A DNA stretch of 64,000 nt from Cordylochernes scorpioides (lineage: Eukaryota; Arthropoda; Arachnida; Pseudoscorpiones; Chernetidae), in assembly GCA_030710605.1 (NCBI GenBank), contig CP092870.1:56505532-56569531 (forward strand), written 5' to 3'. This document shows positions 33,060-45,097 of the stretch, piece by piece (the first letter of the stretch is position 1; each line of letters begins with the position of its first letter). The notes beneath the pieces are model-generated. The model worked only from the letters and a program-made list of their open reading frames with translations. It did no database searches and was not told where the DNA came from. A program made the translations under genes and the position numbers.

Positions 33060-33892
33060 ACATAGACATATATATTTATCTTCCCCCTGTATAGTAAAAA
33101 TCTATTCAATAAATATAATAAAATCGTTTGACAGTTGTGCTGATGTTAGAACACTCCTATCTTCCAAGAAGCAATAAATGTATGTTTATCTGAGGTGAGA
33201 CTTTACTCGGTTTATACCATTCAACTTCAGACCCCTTTTTGGTTTTTTAGAAATTGCTTAATAGTGAGCAGAATTTCAGCACATTAAACTTAGTCCCAAT
33301 TAAAATTTCGAACTAATAAAATGAATTATTAAAAAGCTAAAAACAAATTTTGTAACCGCCTGGTTACCATTCAGAACTTTTGTCTGATGGCAATAATGTT
33401 GTTACTGAAGTGTTACAAATATTTGAATTTGTTTTTTAAGAAAATTTTTGTCACCTGTTAATGATTTTTCAAGATGATAAAACCTACCCTTTTTTGGTCA
33501 GCTTGCATCACGCTGATGAGGGCCAACAGCCCAAAATATGTATGGTATCTTTTCTTAATCAAGAAAGGATATTTGGCCAAATTCTGGAATAATTGAAAAA
33601 TCAACGATTAGTGATATTTTTTCCGACACATTGTGCAAGCCATCAAACTTATCAAGCTATCAAATTTTTAGTTTCACAATCAAGATGTTTTGTTAATTTA
33701 TCCACCTGATCCCAATATAAATTTACCATTTGTATTAAATATTTGAATATGGTTTTATTACCCTATTTTCAAGCTACTTATTTTTCTATTTCTATCCAGT
33801 TTTATTCTGTATTTTTCAAAAATTATAAAAATCCCTAATATATTTTAAGCTTTCTAATTGTCATTTGTGCAAAAAGTTTTTATTGTGGACAG
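33060..33892 (+). repeat. Left copy of an inverted duplicate, containing a decayed hammerhead-like motif
   Basis: Matches the reverse complement of 58,780-59,410 with clear divergence. At 33,511-33,545 it reads CTGATGAGGGCCAACAGCCC then AAAATATG, where a hammerhead would need GAAAC. No coding region recognised. Confidence 0.6.
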
Positions 33893-33952
33893 GTAGCCGT
33901 GAAGATGTGCACCACGCCGGACAACATCAGCGAGTTGGCGGCTCTGGCTTGA
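33893..33952 (+). other. Possible terminal exon, unknown protein
   Basis: After a good acceptor (TTTTTATTGTGGACAG) 19 codons and a TGA read V-A-V-K-M-C-T-T, four variable residues, S-E-L-A-A-L-A. The inverted copy at 56,943-56,884 keeps the same ends with changes only in the middle. The function is not recognised. It may be the last exon of a gene just downstream of eIF1 or part of a repeat. Confidence 0.35.
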
Positions 33953-33979
33953 CCGACTAGGGTGAGGCCGCGGGTCAAG

Positions 33980-35531
33980 GGGGCACACCTTACTATAGCA
34001 CCCTCAAGAAGTGCGAGGAGATGTTACTGGGCGGAGAATGACGTTCCTGGTGTTTATTCCAGCCCAGTACCTGTAGCTGCCCCGATGTCGTGGAAATGCC
34101 AAGCTGAGACTCTAGACGGACCCGCCAGGCGCCGTACCATAGGCCCCTGCTCTTCGCGAAGTTGATGCTTATTCCCGAAGCGTACCGTAAGTCCTCGAAG
34201 ATGGTGCTCACCACGTCGAAGAGCTAGTCACACTCAGTAGGCACTGAGTCACCAAGACGGGAAGATGGAGCCTCAGATGCTAGAGGAGGATGTTGCACAG
34301 GACGCGGTAGTCCGCCGTTAGAAGAGATTGGCCAAAGCCACTGAACCCGAGTCCACCATTGGACTTCTGCACGAGGCATATAGTGCTTCACCGAATTCGC
34401 GGAATTTGGAGGCTTCGAAGACGCGCCTTAGAGCTTATACGAAGTCCTCATAAGCGATCAGGAACTCGCAGGGCAAGTCGTCCCACCCGCGAGGCCTTTC
34501 GAGCGGTAGTCGACGGATGCCCGCCGCGATCTCTACGTCAGCGATCTGAGGGCGCAGCAGTGGGTCATCTTCCAGGGTGAGTGTGGTGGTCGTCCCCCGG
34601 AAGAACTCAGGGGCGGCCATGGGGTTGCAAGACTAACGCGCAAAGCGGCGCTGGTAAATGGAGTTTGTTTGTCGTCGCAGCTCCCCACCCTCGATGATGT
34701 TGCCATCTTCATCGCGGATATTCATGCCAGCGAGTTATCGGACGCGAAGCGAGCCCTCGAGGTCAGGCAGCGATGAGAAATCGACGGCTGACGAAGCTGC
34801 CTCCAGCCTGGCCTGCAAAAACTGCCTGGGCGCGCGATATGGTAGTCGTCGGCGACGGGTGGAACATGGAAGGATCTCACCTCCGCCAGGAGTTCGGCCT
34901 TGATCTTCGATCAGCTTTTTCATAGATCATCGCTGGCCATGTCCGCGATAGATTCAAATGTTCTCTTCATTGATGCCCGGGGATGTTCATCCACCAACGC
35001 CAAACAAAGAATGGCGGCCATGTAGGGCTGGCGAGGGGAAGGAGACGAACCCAGCTGGTTGAGAACAGATTGATAGTCAGAGAGTCTGTAGTAGATGGTC
35101 TTGTACTGTGTCACTCTCTCCAGGAGTCTTCTCAATTACGAGGCCTTTCTCGATGAAGCATCCGCGAAGGCCTCGTGGCCATTCATTTTGTGAAGCTGGA
35201 TGATGCTGCCTTCTCCCACCAGATTGTCCAGCGCCCGAACATACTGAAGCTGGCTGAATTCAGGGCAGTTCACAACATAGACGCACTAGTCCATGGTGCC
35301 CGAGGCCTGCTGTTCCCTTGCTTCCGCAATGTTCTTGTGCATCGCCTTGATCTTCTTGGCGAGAGGGTGACGCCTGGCTGGAAGTCCGCATCGGGTGGCG
35401 TTGGCGCTCCTCTGAGCTGGTACTGCACTGCCTGACTGTGCCGCCAGAACACGCTGCGAAACCGATGTCCTTCTTTTCCGTTCGACCTTGGTGAAGGGAG
35501 CAGGCTCGTTTGTCGGGTCCTGGCGCTCCAT
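33980..35531 (-). pseudogene. Non-LTR retrotransposon remnant (L1/Tx1-like)
   Basis: The minus strand holds broken pieces in the order expected for a LINE. 35,531-35,140: a short upstream frame with C-V-Y-V-V-N-C-P-E-F and A-L-D-N-L. About 34,620-34,435: the RT approach region (I-R-R-L-P-L-E-R-P-R-G-W-D-D-L-P-C-E-F). About 34,320: A-D-Y-R-V-L-C-N-I-L-L. 34,214-33,993: the S-G-I-S-I-N-F-A-K-S box. Stops and shifts separate all pieces and the catalytic F-x-D-D box is gone. A relative of the last piece lies at 56,591-56,782. Confidence 0.55.
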
Positions 35532-36029
35532 GGCCTCAGCCTAGTTCAATATCCAAGCACCATCAGCGCCGGGAGCCGTAGTTGGAAGGCATAAGCGAAC
35601 AGCCGCTGCCGAATTTGCATTTATTTCAATATTTTCCGTGGATCGATTTTTGCATCTCCGCTATATTTAATATTTGTTGATATCTAATTTTCTTCAAGAA
35701 TTTCCATTTTTTCCGTCGATTTGTCAAAATTTGCAGGGATTTATAGCACATGAGTTACAGAATCACGTTCTTCATGCTCTTGGCTTTCAGCCAATCGCTC
35801 AAAAGGTTTATCAAGTTCGATCATCTCCATCTCGAAAAACGCCGAGTTCGCGCATCGCACGGCCGAGAGAGGGATAATATTCACCAGAGAGAGAATATTA
35901 TCGTAAGAAGTACAAATTCGTGAGACCAAGTTCTTCTGATATTATATAGTCCCAAGTGATTATTCAACTTATAGAGTGAGAAAATAGTTTCGAGAGATTG
36001 AGATTGAAACTACTTTATAAAATATTTCA

Positions 36030-36800
36030 TATACAACCTTATATTGTATAATACTTATAACAAGATTTTCATGTTGTATAAAAGAAAAACATCTAAAAAT
36101 AATTATACGCATGATTGACATGTGTAATTACATTATCATATGTAATGTACTTTGTACAAACTGAGGATAAATAAATAAAACTCTGTAATAGATTAAGAGT
36201 TGAGCTAAAGAAAGAGATTGAGATGGAAGTCCAACAACATCTAAAGATAGGGAACTGTCAGGGCGGCGCTAGTGTACAATTTCAAATCCGATCTATGCTC
36301 TTGTTGCACATCCGCTGAAATTCAATACTTCCTCTCTCGGCAAAGATATATAAGACCTCCACCCTTGCCAAAAATATAGTCACTTCACCATCAGCGGTAG
36401 CCCTCATCGGTTGTCACCAAGGTCCTTCTCATTCACCATGTAGACCAGTAAGAACTCTTCTGTCTCCATCTTTCGCTCCTAGCTCAACTTTTTTCTGTTG
36501 GCGGAACTTTCCTAGTGCAACTGTGGCTTCGTTTTTTTTGTGTGGACATTCCCAAGCTTTCCAATCTGCCTCGACCACGACTGCCTGTACTCTGTGAGAA
36601 CTGTTAAAGGTCTTCCAAGGTGCAGAGAGGTACTGGAAAACTCTCCACGCCCTGACTGTTCCTCTCGGTTAACACAGTATAGCGAGAGTCGAAAGGATAA
36701 CACACCACAGTTTAAGTCGACTGGATACCTCATCACATATATATTTATATATGTCTTCATAAAAATCGAATCAGCAGAGAGAAGATATTTGTTGGTAAAA
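36030..36800 (+). repeat. Repeat with TATA-type promoter; inverted copy at 56,104-56,560
   Basis: A TATATAAG box at about 36,345 and pyrimidine-rich sequence follow. The 36,030-36,560 part matches the reverse complement of 56,104-56,560. No coding region. It may be part of an LTR. Confidence 0.5.
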
Positions 36801-36880
36801 TATTTTTTTTAATCAAATATTCGTTAGGCCAACTTTCACTCGAGTAAAATCCGGCGGGCGAAGCCGGCTACATCCGCTAG
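36800..36880 (+). mobile_element. Helitron 3' end
   Basis: A variant hairpin (CCGGCGGGCGAAGCCGG) then TACATCCGCTAG. The 5' part is not recognisable. Confidence 0.5.
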
Positions 36881-36990
36881 TTTATTATAAATATCGATTC
36901 AGTAGAGAGTGGATATTTACTGATATATTTATTTTTTTAATAAAAATGTATATAAATATAGACATTTATATATATATATATATATATATA

Positions 36991-37567
36991 TGTAGTATAT
37001 TTTGACATAAGTAGATCACAGCCTTCTTCTAATATTTATTATAACACCATATCTATATAAAAATATGTATCAAACTTGTAATAATAGAAGTGACAAATAA
37101 AACAAAGGAACAAAGAGGTAGACCAGACGACAAAGTCCAGACGACGCCATGGACCAGACGAACAGGTGTTTATGATAATGAGTTCATTCCCCCGTCAGCA
37201 GGTGGCCGAACAGGTGGCCAGACATAATTAATAACCCAGCGCTTGACAGGTGGCGTGATTACGGGAGCCAATCAGAACTCGCCGCCATCTGCGAGCGTCT
37301 CATATAAAAGCCCAGAAATGGGACAAAGTTAGTTGTTCAGCAGGTTGTTTTCAGAGCGACGCCGTTATACGGTCGGGTCTCTTACCCCTATCCGCGATGT
37401 AGGCATCCGTGACGCCCGTGGTCTGTCTGCCTTCGTCCGTGGTCTACCTCTGCCTTCTTGGAGTTACCATCTAGACCTGCCTCTGTCTCTTGCTGTCCCA
37501 GTGCGGGAATCCCATCACGCACCCACTACCACGACTGCCCAGTACATTCCACATCGGGGTTACTACA
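36991..37567 (+). repeat. Solo LTR of the LARD-like family
   Basis: 577 bp, TG...CA, homologous to the LTRs at 10,849 and 15,109 but in opposite orientation and clearly diverged. TATAAAAG lies near 37,303. TA runs flank both sides. Confidence 0.75.
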
Positions 37568-37583
37568 TATATATATCCTTATA

Positions 37584-39894
37584 TCTATAAAAATGAAATG
37601 CGAAATCGATGTTTGTTATCGCATCACGCAAAATCTACTGACTCAATCATTATGGAATTTCGCATGTAGGTAGCTGAAGATTTCGTTTAACATATAGGCT
37701 ATTCAAAAAAACTACAAAGGTTAATGTACTTTTTTTAAAAATTATTTAACTGAAATGGATTAGTTCCCGCCTTTTGCCGCTTGGTGGCGCACTGGTCGCG
37801 ACGATAAATGAATTTGATTGGTTAATAATTTTACACGTTGTTTGTTTTTAATTTGTTGTTTTGTAATTTTACACGATGAATGTCTTTAGAAGGTAAGATT
37901 ATTTATATATTTTTAAACTCTTTGGAGATAATATTAATCGATCGTTATCAAATTTATACGTCCCCGGAACCTGGGTTAATTAAAACTGTATTGTGAAATA
38001 TCGCGCGTAGTTAGCTGAGGTTTTAGTTTAGCGTTTAGGCTAAAAGTGCAAAAATTGCATTTCGAATAACCTTTTTTTTTCCTTTTTAGAAGTTAAGATT
38101 TTATTTATTTATTTAGTAATATTTTTTCGAATTAAATTAATTGGCAATATTATTTATTTCGCAGCTTATTCATATCTTTTTTGCTTCGTTTAATTTTAGT
38201 TAGTGTAAATATAACGATCTACATTTTAAAAGATAAGGTTTACTATTTGATTCTCATAAGGAATATTCCTATTTTAAGACAAATTGAGACAGTATTCTAT
38301 TTTTTTTCTTATATTTAGAGTAAGTATACATTTTATTGAAGTTGTAAAAAGTATATTTCTTGAAAAAAAGTATGTTTTTCTATATAACTTGCTACGTATA
38401 TTTTACTATATGTTTGTTCCATGTAATATGTTTATGCTCTAATAGCATTTATATTGTAAGCAGCAGCTATGCATTTTCAGTAACTGCTTTTTTAAGGGTA
38501 GGCTCAAATTATTTTTGCTGTTATTTGTTTAGTTAGGGTTTATATTTATCTGCTTCACAATAAATAACTGCTCATATATATCTATAGGGTAATACCATAT
38601 TTTTGAATAAATGTATTTAGATATATAGATGCAAATATGCTCATATTTAAATAAAGAAATATACAATCAGCAATCGATTGGTGCATAATTTTACATGATG
38701 TTTGTTTCTAGACTAAATTTATTCAAATCAAGATAGCTTTTTTCATGCTTTTAAAAATAAAGATAATATATTTAACGTTTCATAATACTTTTCAAATTAA
38801 AGTCTTTGGAAATAATATTGCTTTTTTCCCATCCTGCAGATCAACATTACACTGCAACATGCTATCTTAACTCTGGCTTTTGGCATTGATATTTATGTAC
38901 TGTTTGCTACCTTAAGCTCTGGAGAGATTATAATGTAGATCCATCATGTGGAAATCACACCACAGTAAAATAGAACGCATATAGCTGGTAGCACAATATG
39001 TACCCTGTGTGAAGCTAGCGTTCAAAATTTGCTTTTTTTAAAAATGATATTTCAATTGTTGGCCTTATTTTCACATGTTATTGACCCATATCGCGGATCC
39101 ATATAGGGTTAATTAATAACTCATTTGACATTTTACTTTTATTTAAGGTCTTGGCATTATATATATTCTCCTTTTTAGGCAAAAATATAATTGAGGTATA
39201 TTTTGAAATATAGATAAGAATCACAAGGAAGCAAGACCTAATCCAAATAAATAAATTATGTGTGTGGTTTCAGTAACAGCATTGTTACCATCTTCAGACA
39301 AAAGTACTGAATACATTCAGTAATTTTGTCTTAATAAGGTAACAATGCTGTTACGGCACCAATAACTAATACAAAATTCTTCCAAGTCCAGGTATTTCAA
39401 TATTGCAGAAATATATTACATTTATAAAAGTTGCTTAACTATTTAGATATGTAAATGCCGGATTAGGTGCCCTTTAAAATGTTTGCTATGGCTGTTTCTT
39501 ATTGGACAGCCGAGAGTGAAGTGGCCAAAGTGAAATTATCAGGTTGTGCCGACCATTTTCCTTTATTCACACTAATCATTAGATTTTTTATTTTTATTTT
39601 TAAGAATAAAAGCCCAGTTTGGTTACTTGCACTCACTGGAGGGGTTGGACTTTTTCATGAATCAGGAGCCAGCCATTGGGGCAATTTTATTTTTTTTTCA
39701 GATTTTTTTACAAGCATTTTCGATATTGCTGTTTGCGCTTTATCTCCATTTTGCTGAAAGAAAATTCATTACATTTGAGTTTACAAACAGTTGGGGCCTC
39801 TATTCATTCATGAGCGAACCTCGCTCGAACACTACCCAGGCGAAGCCGGGTCCAGTCGGGTAAAACCCGGGCGTTGCCCGGGCCATTCGGCTAT
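37584..39894 (+). mobile_element. Helitron, GTT-loop family, no Rep frame
   Basis: Putative 5' TCTATAAAAATG after A. 3' hairpin CCCGGGCGTTGCCCGGG and terminal CTAT. A strong hairpin lies at about 39,272-39,354 (arms 'agtaacagcattgttacc' and 'ggtaacaatgctgttac'). The last 1.2 kb is duplicated at about 41,870-43,232. Confidence 0.55.
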
Positions 39895-39895
39895 A

Positions 39896-42800
39896 TCTAT
39901 ATATGTTCTACTCATATTTATTGTGCATATTTTTTCAGCAAATTATACTTTTTTTTTACGTCTTCTTCCATTTGATTTTTTTAATCGGTTGTTTTACGTT
40001 TTCACTGAGTTTTATGCATTTTCCCCCTCCTTTCAGATTATTTCTATGCATTTTTTTATTTTGGCCTTAGTCATGAGTCGAGCTTATTTTAATACACTAT
40101 TTTTATTTTTTTTCTTCATTCTTGGCCCTTGATGTTTTACATTTTTCAGTTATCCTTATTTTTATTTTTACTAATGCTTTGTGTTTGTAGGTATGCCAAG
40201 CCATAGGAGAAGCAATCTTTCTCAGCGTTCCAATAGCTCTAGGGTTCAGCATGCTTACAGACTGCGCGAAACCAGAGGACAGAATATTCGAAGATTGCGT
40301 GCACAGTCCGCGCGTCAAGCCGCTGTGCGGTCGTTAGAGACACCTGATCCCATCCATTCTCGCTTACAGGCTCATTCAGAAATATATTCTTCTACTCAGA
40401 GGAATACTAGAACAAATAATTTTTTCAGCTGCGTTTGGTCTTCTATGTAGAATGCTGGTTTTAATTATTCTGTTGCTGTTGGATACTTTAAGCACCCTTT
40501 AATTTCCCTTGGGATGATGGACACTACATGCAGGTTTTGTGGGGCCTTAAGATGGAAAGATGCGTCTTCTGGAATGTGCTGTTCAAACGGGAAAGTCCGT
40601 TTGCCATTAATTGACTTACCTCCCGAGCCACTTCGCAGCCTATTATCTGGAGAGAATTCTGATTCAGTCCATTTTTTGCGTAATACTCGCAAATATAATT
40701 CCTGCTTTCAAATGACATCATTTGGAGCTGAAAACCAAACCCACTCTGTTACTTTTCCAACCACATTTTCTATCCAAGGCCAGGTCTACCACAGAATAGG
40801 TTCACTTATGCCATCTGAGAACCAGTCAAGTAGATTTCTTCAGATCTATTTTATGGGCAATGCTGATGATGATAATATTCAGACTGATCGAAGATGCCAG
40901 CAAATACAGGGAGTACATCGTAATATTGTACAGGGTTTGCAGCGCATGTTGCACCACCACAATCTACTGGTTCAACAGTTTAGAACTGCACTTGAAAATC
41001 TCCCCAGTGATGCATACAGAGTTGTTGTAAATGCTGATCGGACACCTCCTGGTCAACATCCTAGACGGTATAATGCTCCTACAGCTAATGAGGTTGCGGT
41101 TCTCTTAGCTGGTAATCAGTTTGGCTCACGTGACATTGTTTTACATCAGCGCGATAATTTGCTGCAACATGTTAGCGACACACATCGCTTTTATGATGCC
41201 CTTCAATATCCTTTAATTTTCTGGAAAGGCCAAGAGGCCTTTTGGGAAGCTTGACTTTTGTAAATACATAATTTGTTATCATTATTGCTCTACTGTTGTT
41301 TCATCAATAAAGCTTTTTTTACTTTATTTTATTTTAGTTTTTTCACATTTAATTCATTTACATAACTCTATTCTTGAAAATTGTTTTTTTTTATGGTATC
41401 AACATTTCTGGTTCAATTAAGGTTTTTGTTAGCCTGCAACACACCTTATCATAGCTCATTGCATTTATCAGGATAACTTTGCTGTTTTAATTTTTACACC
41501 ATTAGTATTTTCATGGCTCTATAATATTATATTTGTTTGCAGATTTTTATAGACAATTTGGTTTGGGTTATGTGTACATTAAGAATTTGTAAAAATATAA
41601 AGGTCAAAGTTTTACAACAAAAAAAAAAATTTTGGAACACCATTTCTCTCCCATTTAATTTAATGATGCTTGATTTATGATTTTTAGAATTGCATTATTT
41701 TTATGCATATTATTTTTAAAAATTTGTGTTAGCAAGACATGGTATATTGTTAAGTTAATGTAATATTAACAGAAACTTTACCAACCCGTGAAGCGTTAGC
41801 TCCAGTCTTTTACCGCTGGGGGCAGCACTGTTAGAGCTAATAAAGGCTTTCGATTGGTGCTTACTTTTACATGCTGTTTGTTTTTAGACTAAATTGATAC
41901 ACATCAAGTTAGCATTTTTTCATGCTTCAAAAGTTAAGATTATATTTTTAACGTTTCTTAATACTTTCAAATTAAAGCCGGAAATAATATTGCTTTTTCC
42001 CATCCTGCAGGTCTACATTAAACTGCAACATGCTATCATAACTCTGGATTTTGGCATTGATATTTATATACTGTGAAAGTACTGTTTGCTACCTTAAGCT
42101 CTGGAGAGATTATAATGTGTCTACAGATCCATCATGTGGAAATCACACCATAGTGAAAATGCATTTAGCTGGTAGCAATGTATCACATTTGTAGACATGT
42201 GGTGCGCTTACAGTAAAAGCAGTCGCTACCTACCCACCATGGTTATCATGGCCTGTACCACGCGTACTAGGGATAATTAAAAAAAAGGAAGCAAGACCGA
42301 ATACAAATAATTACATTATGTGTGGTTTCAGTTACATTTTGGCTATCTTCAGACAAAGGTACTGAATACATTCAGTAATTTTGTCTTTATATGGCAACAA
42401 TGCTGTTACTGAAACATCACACATATATATATATATTTTTTTATTTGGTCTTGCTTTTTTGGTATTTTTACAATTGCCCTTGACTATTAAAAAATTATGC
42501 AAATTTCCTTTTTATTTTATATACCATTTTAAAAATTATATTCTTTTGTTAAAATATCCAATTTCCCACACTTTTCTAAAACTGCAACAATAACTAATAC
42601 AGAATTCTTCCAAGTCCAGGTATTTCAATATTGCAGAAATATATTACATTTATAAAAGTTGCTTAGCTATTTAGATATGTAAATGCCGGATTAGGTGCCC
42701 TTTAAAATGTTTGCTCTGGCTGTTTCTTCTTGGACAGCCGAGAGTGAAGTGGACAAAGTGCAATTTTCAGGTTGTGCCGACCATTTTCCTTTATTCACAC

Positions 42801-43232
42801 TAATCATTAGATTTTATTTTTAAGAATAAAAGCCCAGTTTGGTTACTTGCACTCACTGGAGGGGTTGGACTTTTTCAAGAAACTGGAGCCATTGGGGCAA
42901 TTTTTTTTTTCAGAACAAAGTGTCTGAATCTGCATTCGATGACCCCGGGTCATGGTTTTTAAAAATCAACAGTTTAGACCACTCCTCCAAACAGCACTCT
43001 ATTCATTAGATGTGTTTGTGAAATGGATCCTATATTACAGATTTTTTTACACGCATTTTCGATATTGCTGTTTGCAATTTATCTCCATTTTGCTGAAAGA
43101 AAATTCATTACATTGAGTTTACAAACAGTTGGGGCCTCTATCCATTCATGAGTAAACCTCGCTCGAACACTACCCAGGCGAAGCCGGGTCCAGTCGGGTA
43201 AAACCCGGGCGTTGCCCGGGCCACTCGGCTAG
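39896..43232 (+). mobile_element. Helitron carrying a Rep N-terminal frame
   Basis: It starts TCTATATATG two bases after the preceding element and ends in the GTT-loop hairpin, CTCGGCTAG, then T. It holds the Rep fragment at 40,193-41,254 and, in its 3' third, a near copy of the preceding element with the same internal hairpin (about 42,330-42,410). Confidence 0.6.
40193..41254 (+). pseudogene. Helitron Rep N-terminal protein, one in-frame stop, HUH and helicase parts missing
   Basis: A single frame from MPSHRRS runs 353 codons to a stop at 41,252-41,254 and is interrupted only by a TAG at 40,448. It shows the Helitron N-terminal architecture: a basic head; C-R-F-C-G-A-L-R-W and C-C-S-N-G-K-V zinc-type pairs; then G-Q-V-Y-H-R-I-G, F-L-Q-I-Y-F and the closing Y-D-A-L-Q-Y-P. 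Full Helitron proteins exceed 1,300 residues and continue with the HUH nickase and Pif1-type helicase; here a stop follows and then an AATAAA (about 41,310). An acceptor-like TTTGTAG precedes the ATG. Either a truncated remnant or a stand-alone N-terminal product. Confidence 0.75.
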
Positions 43233-43246
43233 TATATATATATATA

Positions 43247-43978
43247 CTAGCCGAATGACCCGGGCAACGCCCGGGTTTTACCCGATTAAATGCTTTTATT
43301 CAAATACTATTCGTTACAATTATAAATTGGCGCCGTGGATGTCACTCTTGTGGAACGTCCCGCTCCAAATTTGTGTCTGAGAAGCGATATTTTTATTGAG
43401 AGATGATCTGGCTTCGTGTCTTCTGCTCGAATGATTTTTTTTCTATTAGAATTTTGTTCCTGAATACTAAAAATGAACTGGCTTCACCCGTGGTCTCTGC
43501 TCTTTGGAATTTTTCCCGATATAATTTTGTATCTGATAATCAAATGATGAAACAGCAATATCGTCATCATCATTTTCTGACTAAAAAAAAAAACAACTAT
43601 TTTTGCCCAAAACCTGTCAATTTCAAATTTTCTTGGCTAAAAATTCGACAAATATCCTTTCCATATTTTTCTCTATGTCCTGTTAAACCCCTTTTTAGAT
43701 GTACATTAGGTCAGCTGATATTACCTTCCATCTTCACCGCTAGAGGCGCTGCTTGCGAGCAAAAGGGCAAATTTGCAACGCAATTTGCAAATAACTCGAC
43801 GAATATTCTGAATAGAGACCTGAAATTTTCACTATAAGTTGTTTCAGATTCTACTCTATATACTGTTAAAATTTCAGTCAGATTAGTAACGTATTGTGGA
43901 CGTGTATAGGCAACATAGGAACAAACAAACAAACACACACACACATAATACATACACTGACTTTTATATATATAGGGA
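43247..43978 (-). mobile_element. Short Helitron, minus strand, tail-to-tail with the preceding one
   Basis: It begins CTAG plus the hairpin complement and ends GGGA (minus TCCC) before T, 732 bp. With the Helitron ending at 43,232 it forms a palindromic junction around a TA run. A relative of its 5' half follows at about 44,000-44,360. Confidence 0.65.
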
Positions 43979-43999
43979 TAGAGATTTATACTTCATTTT

Positions 44000-44360
44000 G
44001 TTCATAGATAAATGGCCGAGAAGCGATATTTTATATCAAAAGATGACCTGGCTTCGTTTGTCTTCTGCTCGAGTGAATGTTTTGCTGTTAGGATATTGTT
44101 CCTGTCTATTAAAAAATGATCTGGCTTCGCTTGTGATCTACTTTATGGAATTTTCCTCGAAAGGATTTTGTATCTGATAACCTAACATGATTCAGCAATA
44201 TTGTCATCATTTTCTGACTGAAAAATAACTATTTTTACCAGTACTGGGTCAATTTTAATTTTTGTTGGCTAAAAATGCGACAATAAACTATTCCAGATTT
44301 TTCTCTTTTGTTAAAATTTCAGGCAAATTAGGTACTTATTGAGGACGTGTATAGCCGACA
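44000..44360 (-). mobile_element. Partial copy of the 43,247 Helitron family
   Basis: The blocks 'gagaagcgatattt', 'gatgacctggcttcg' and 'gaggacgtgtatagccgaca' repeat the order of the neighbouring element. Ends are not preserved. Confidence 0.5.
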
Positions 44361-44399
44361 ATCTCTCTCTCTATTTATTCATATATTTATATAATCTTA

Positions 44400-45097
44400 C
44401 TAGCGGACGTACCCGGCTTCGCCCGGGTTTTACCCGAGTAAAAGTTTGTCTAACGAATCTCTCGATAAAGTGAACATTTTTTTCCTGGTCCCTTGAAAAA
44501 TACTCGATAAGTTGAATAAAATCAATATAAATTGGTTCCCTCGGTAATTGGAAGTTAAAGGAATAGTATCTTGCCTTGGAATTGTATCATTATTCTTGTA
44601 AGGATGTACCCGGCTTCGCCCGGGTTTTACCCGAGTAAAGGTTTGTTTAACGAATCTCTCGATAAAGTGAACATTTTTTTCCCGCTCCCTTGAAAAATAC
44701 TCGATAAGTTGAATAAAATCAATATTAATTGGTTCCCTCGGTAATTGGAAGTTAAAGGAATAGTATCTTGCCTTTGAATTGTATCATTATTCTTGTCTCA
44801 AATAAATTGCCGTGTCATCCTGAATTTTGTCTTTCCTAATTTTCTACATTACAAAATCATCGTATCATCATGATAATATTTAGAGCAGATTGTTGAATTA
44901 TAACAGATAAATTAGAATATTTATCTTGATTATTTCTAGGCGAAAAGTTATTTCAAAAATTTTATTTGCTAGAAACCTTCCTAGTACTATACTAAATAAC
45001 TTCCCAAAGTTTCATGGCGATCCATTGAGTGGTTTGGTCAGGCATAAAGGACAAACAAACAAACAGACACACATACATTCATTTTTATATATATAGA
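44400..45097 (-). mobile_element. Non-autonomous Helitron, GAA-loop family
   Basis: CTAG and hairpin complement at the left, GA before T at the right, with the CAAA/CAGACACA microsatellite next to the 5' end. The hairpin segment is present twice (44,410 and 44,608). Confidence 0.7.

Noticed and set aside
32971-33177. Small frame after the TATA box at 32,787
   Set aside because: No start context or domain, and it is partly conserved only as DNA in the inverted arm.
33962-34165. Plus-strand frame rich in Arg and Pro, with a copy at 56,485-56,874 on the minus strand
   Set aside because: Antisense of the LINE remnant; the real similarity is on the other strand.
43711-43953. Frames across the 43.4-44.2 kb Helitrons
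   Set aside because: Short, microsatellite-based ends, no Rep or other motif.
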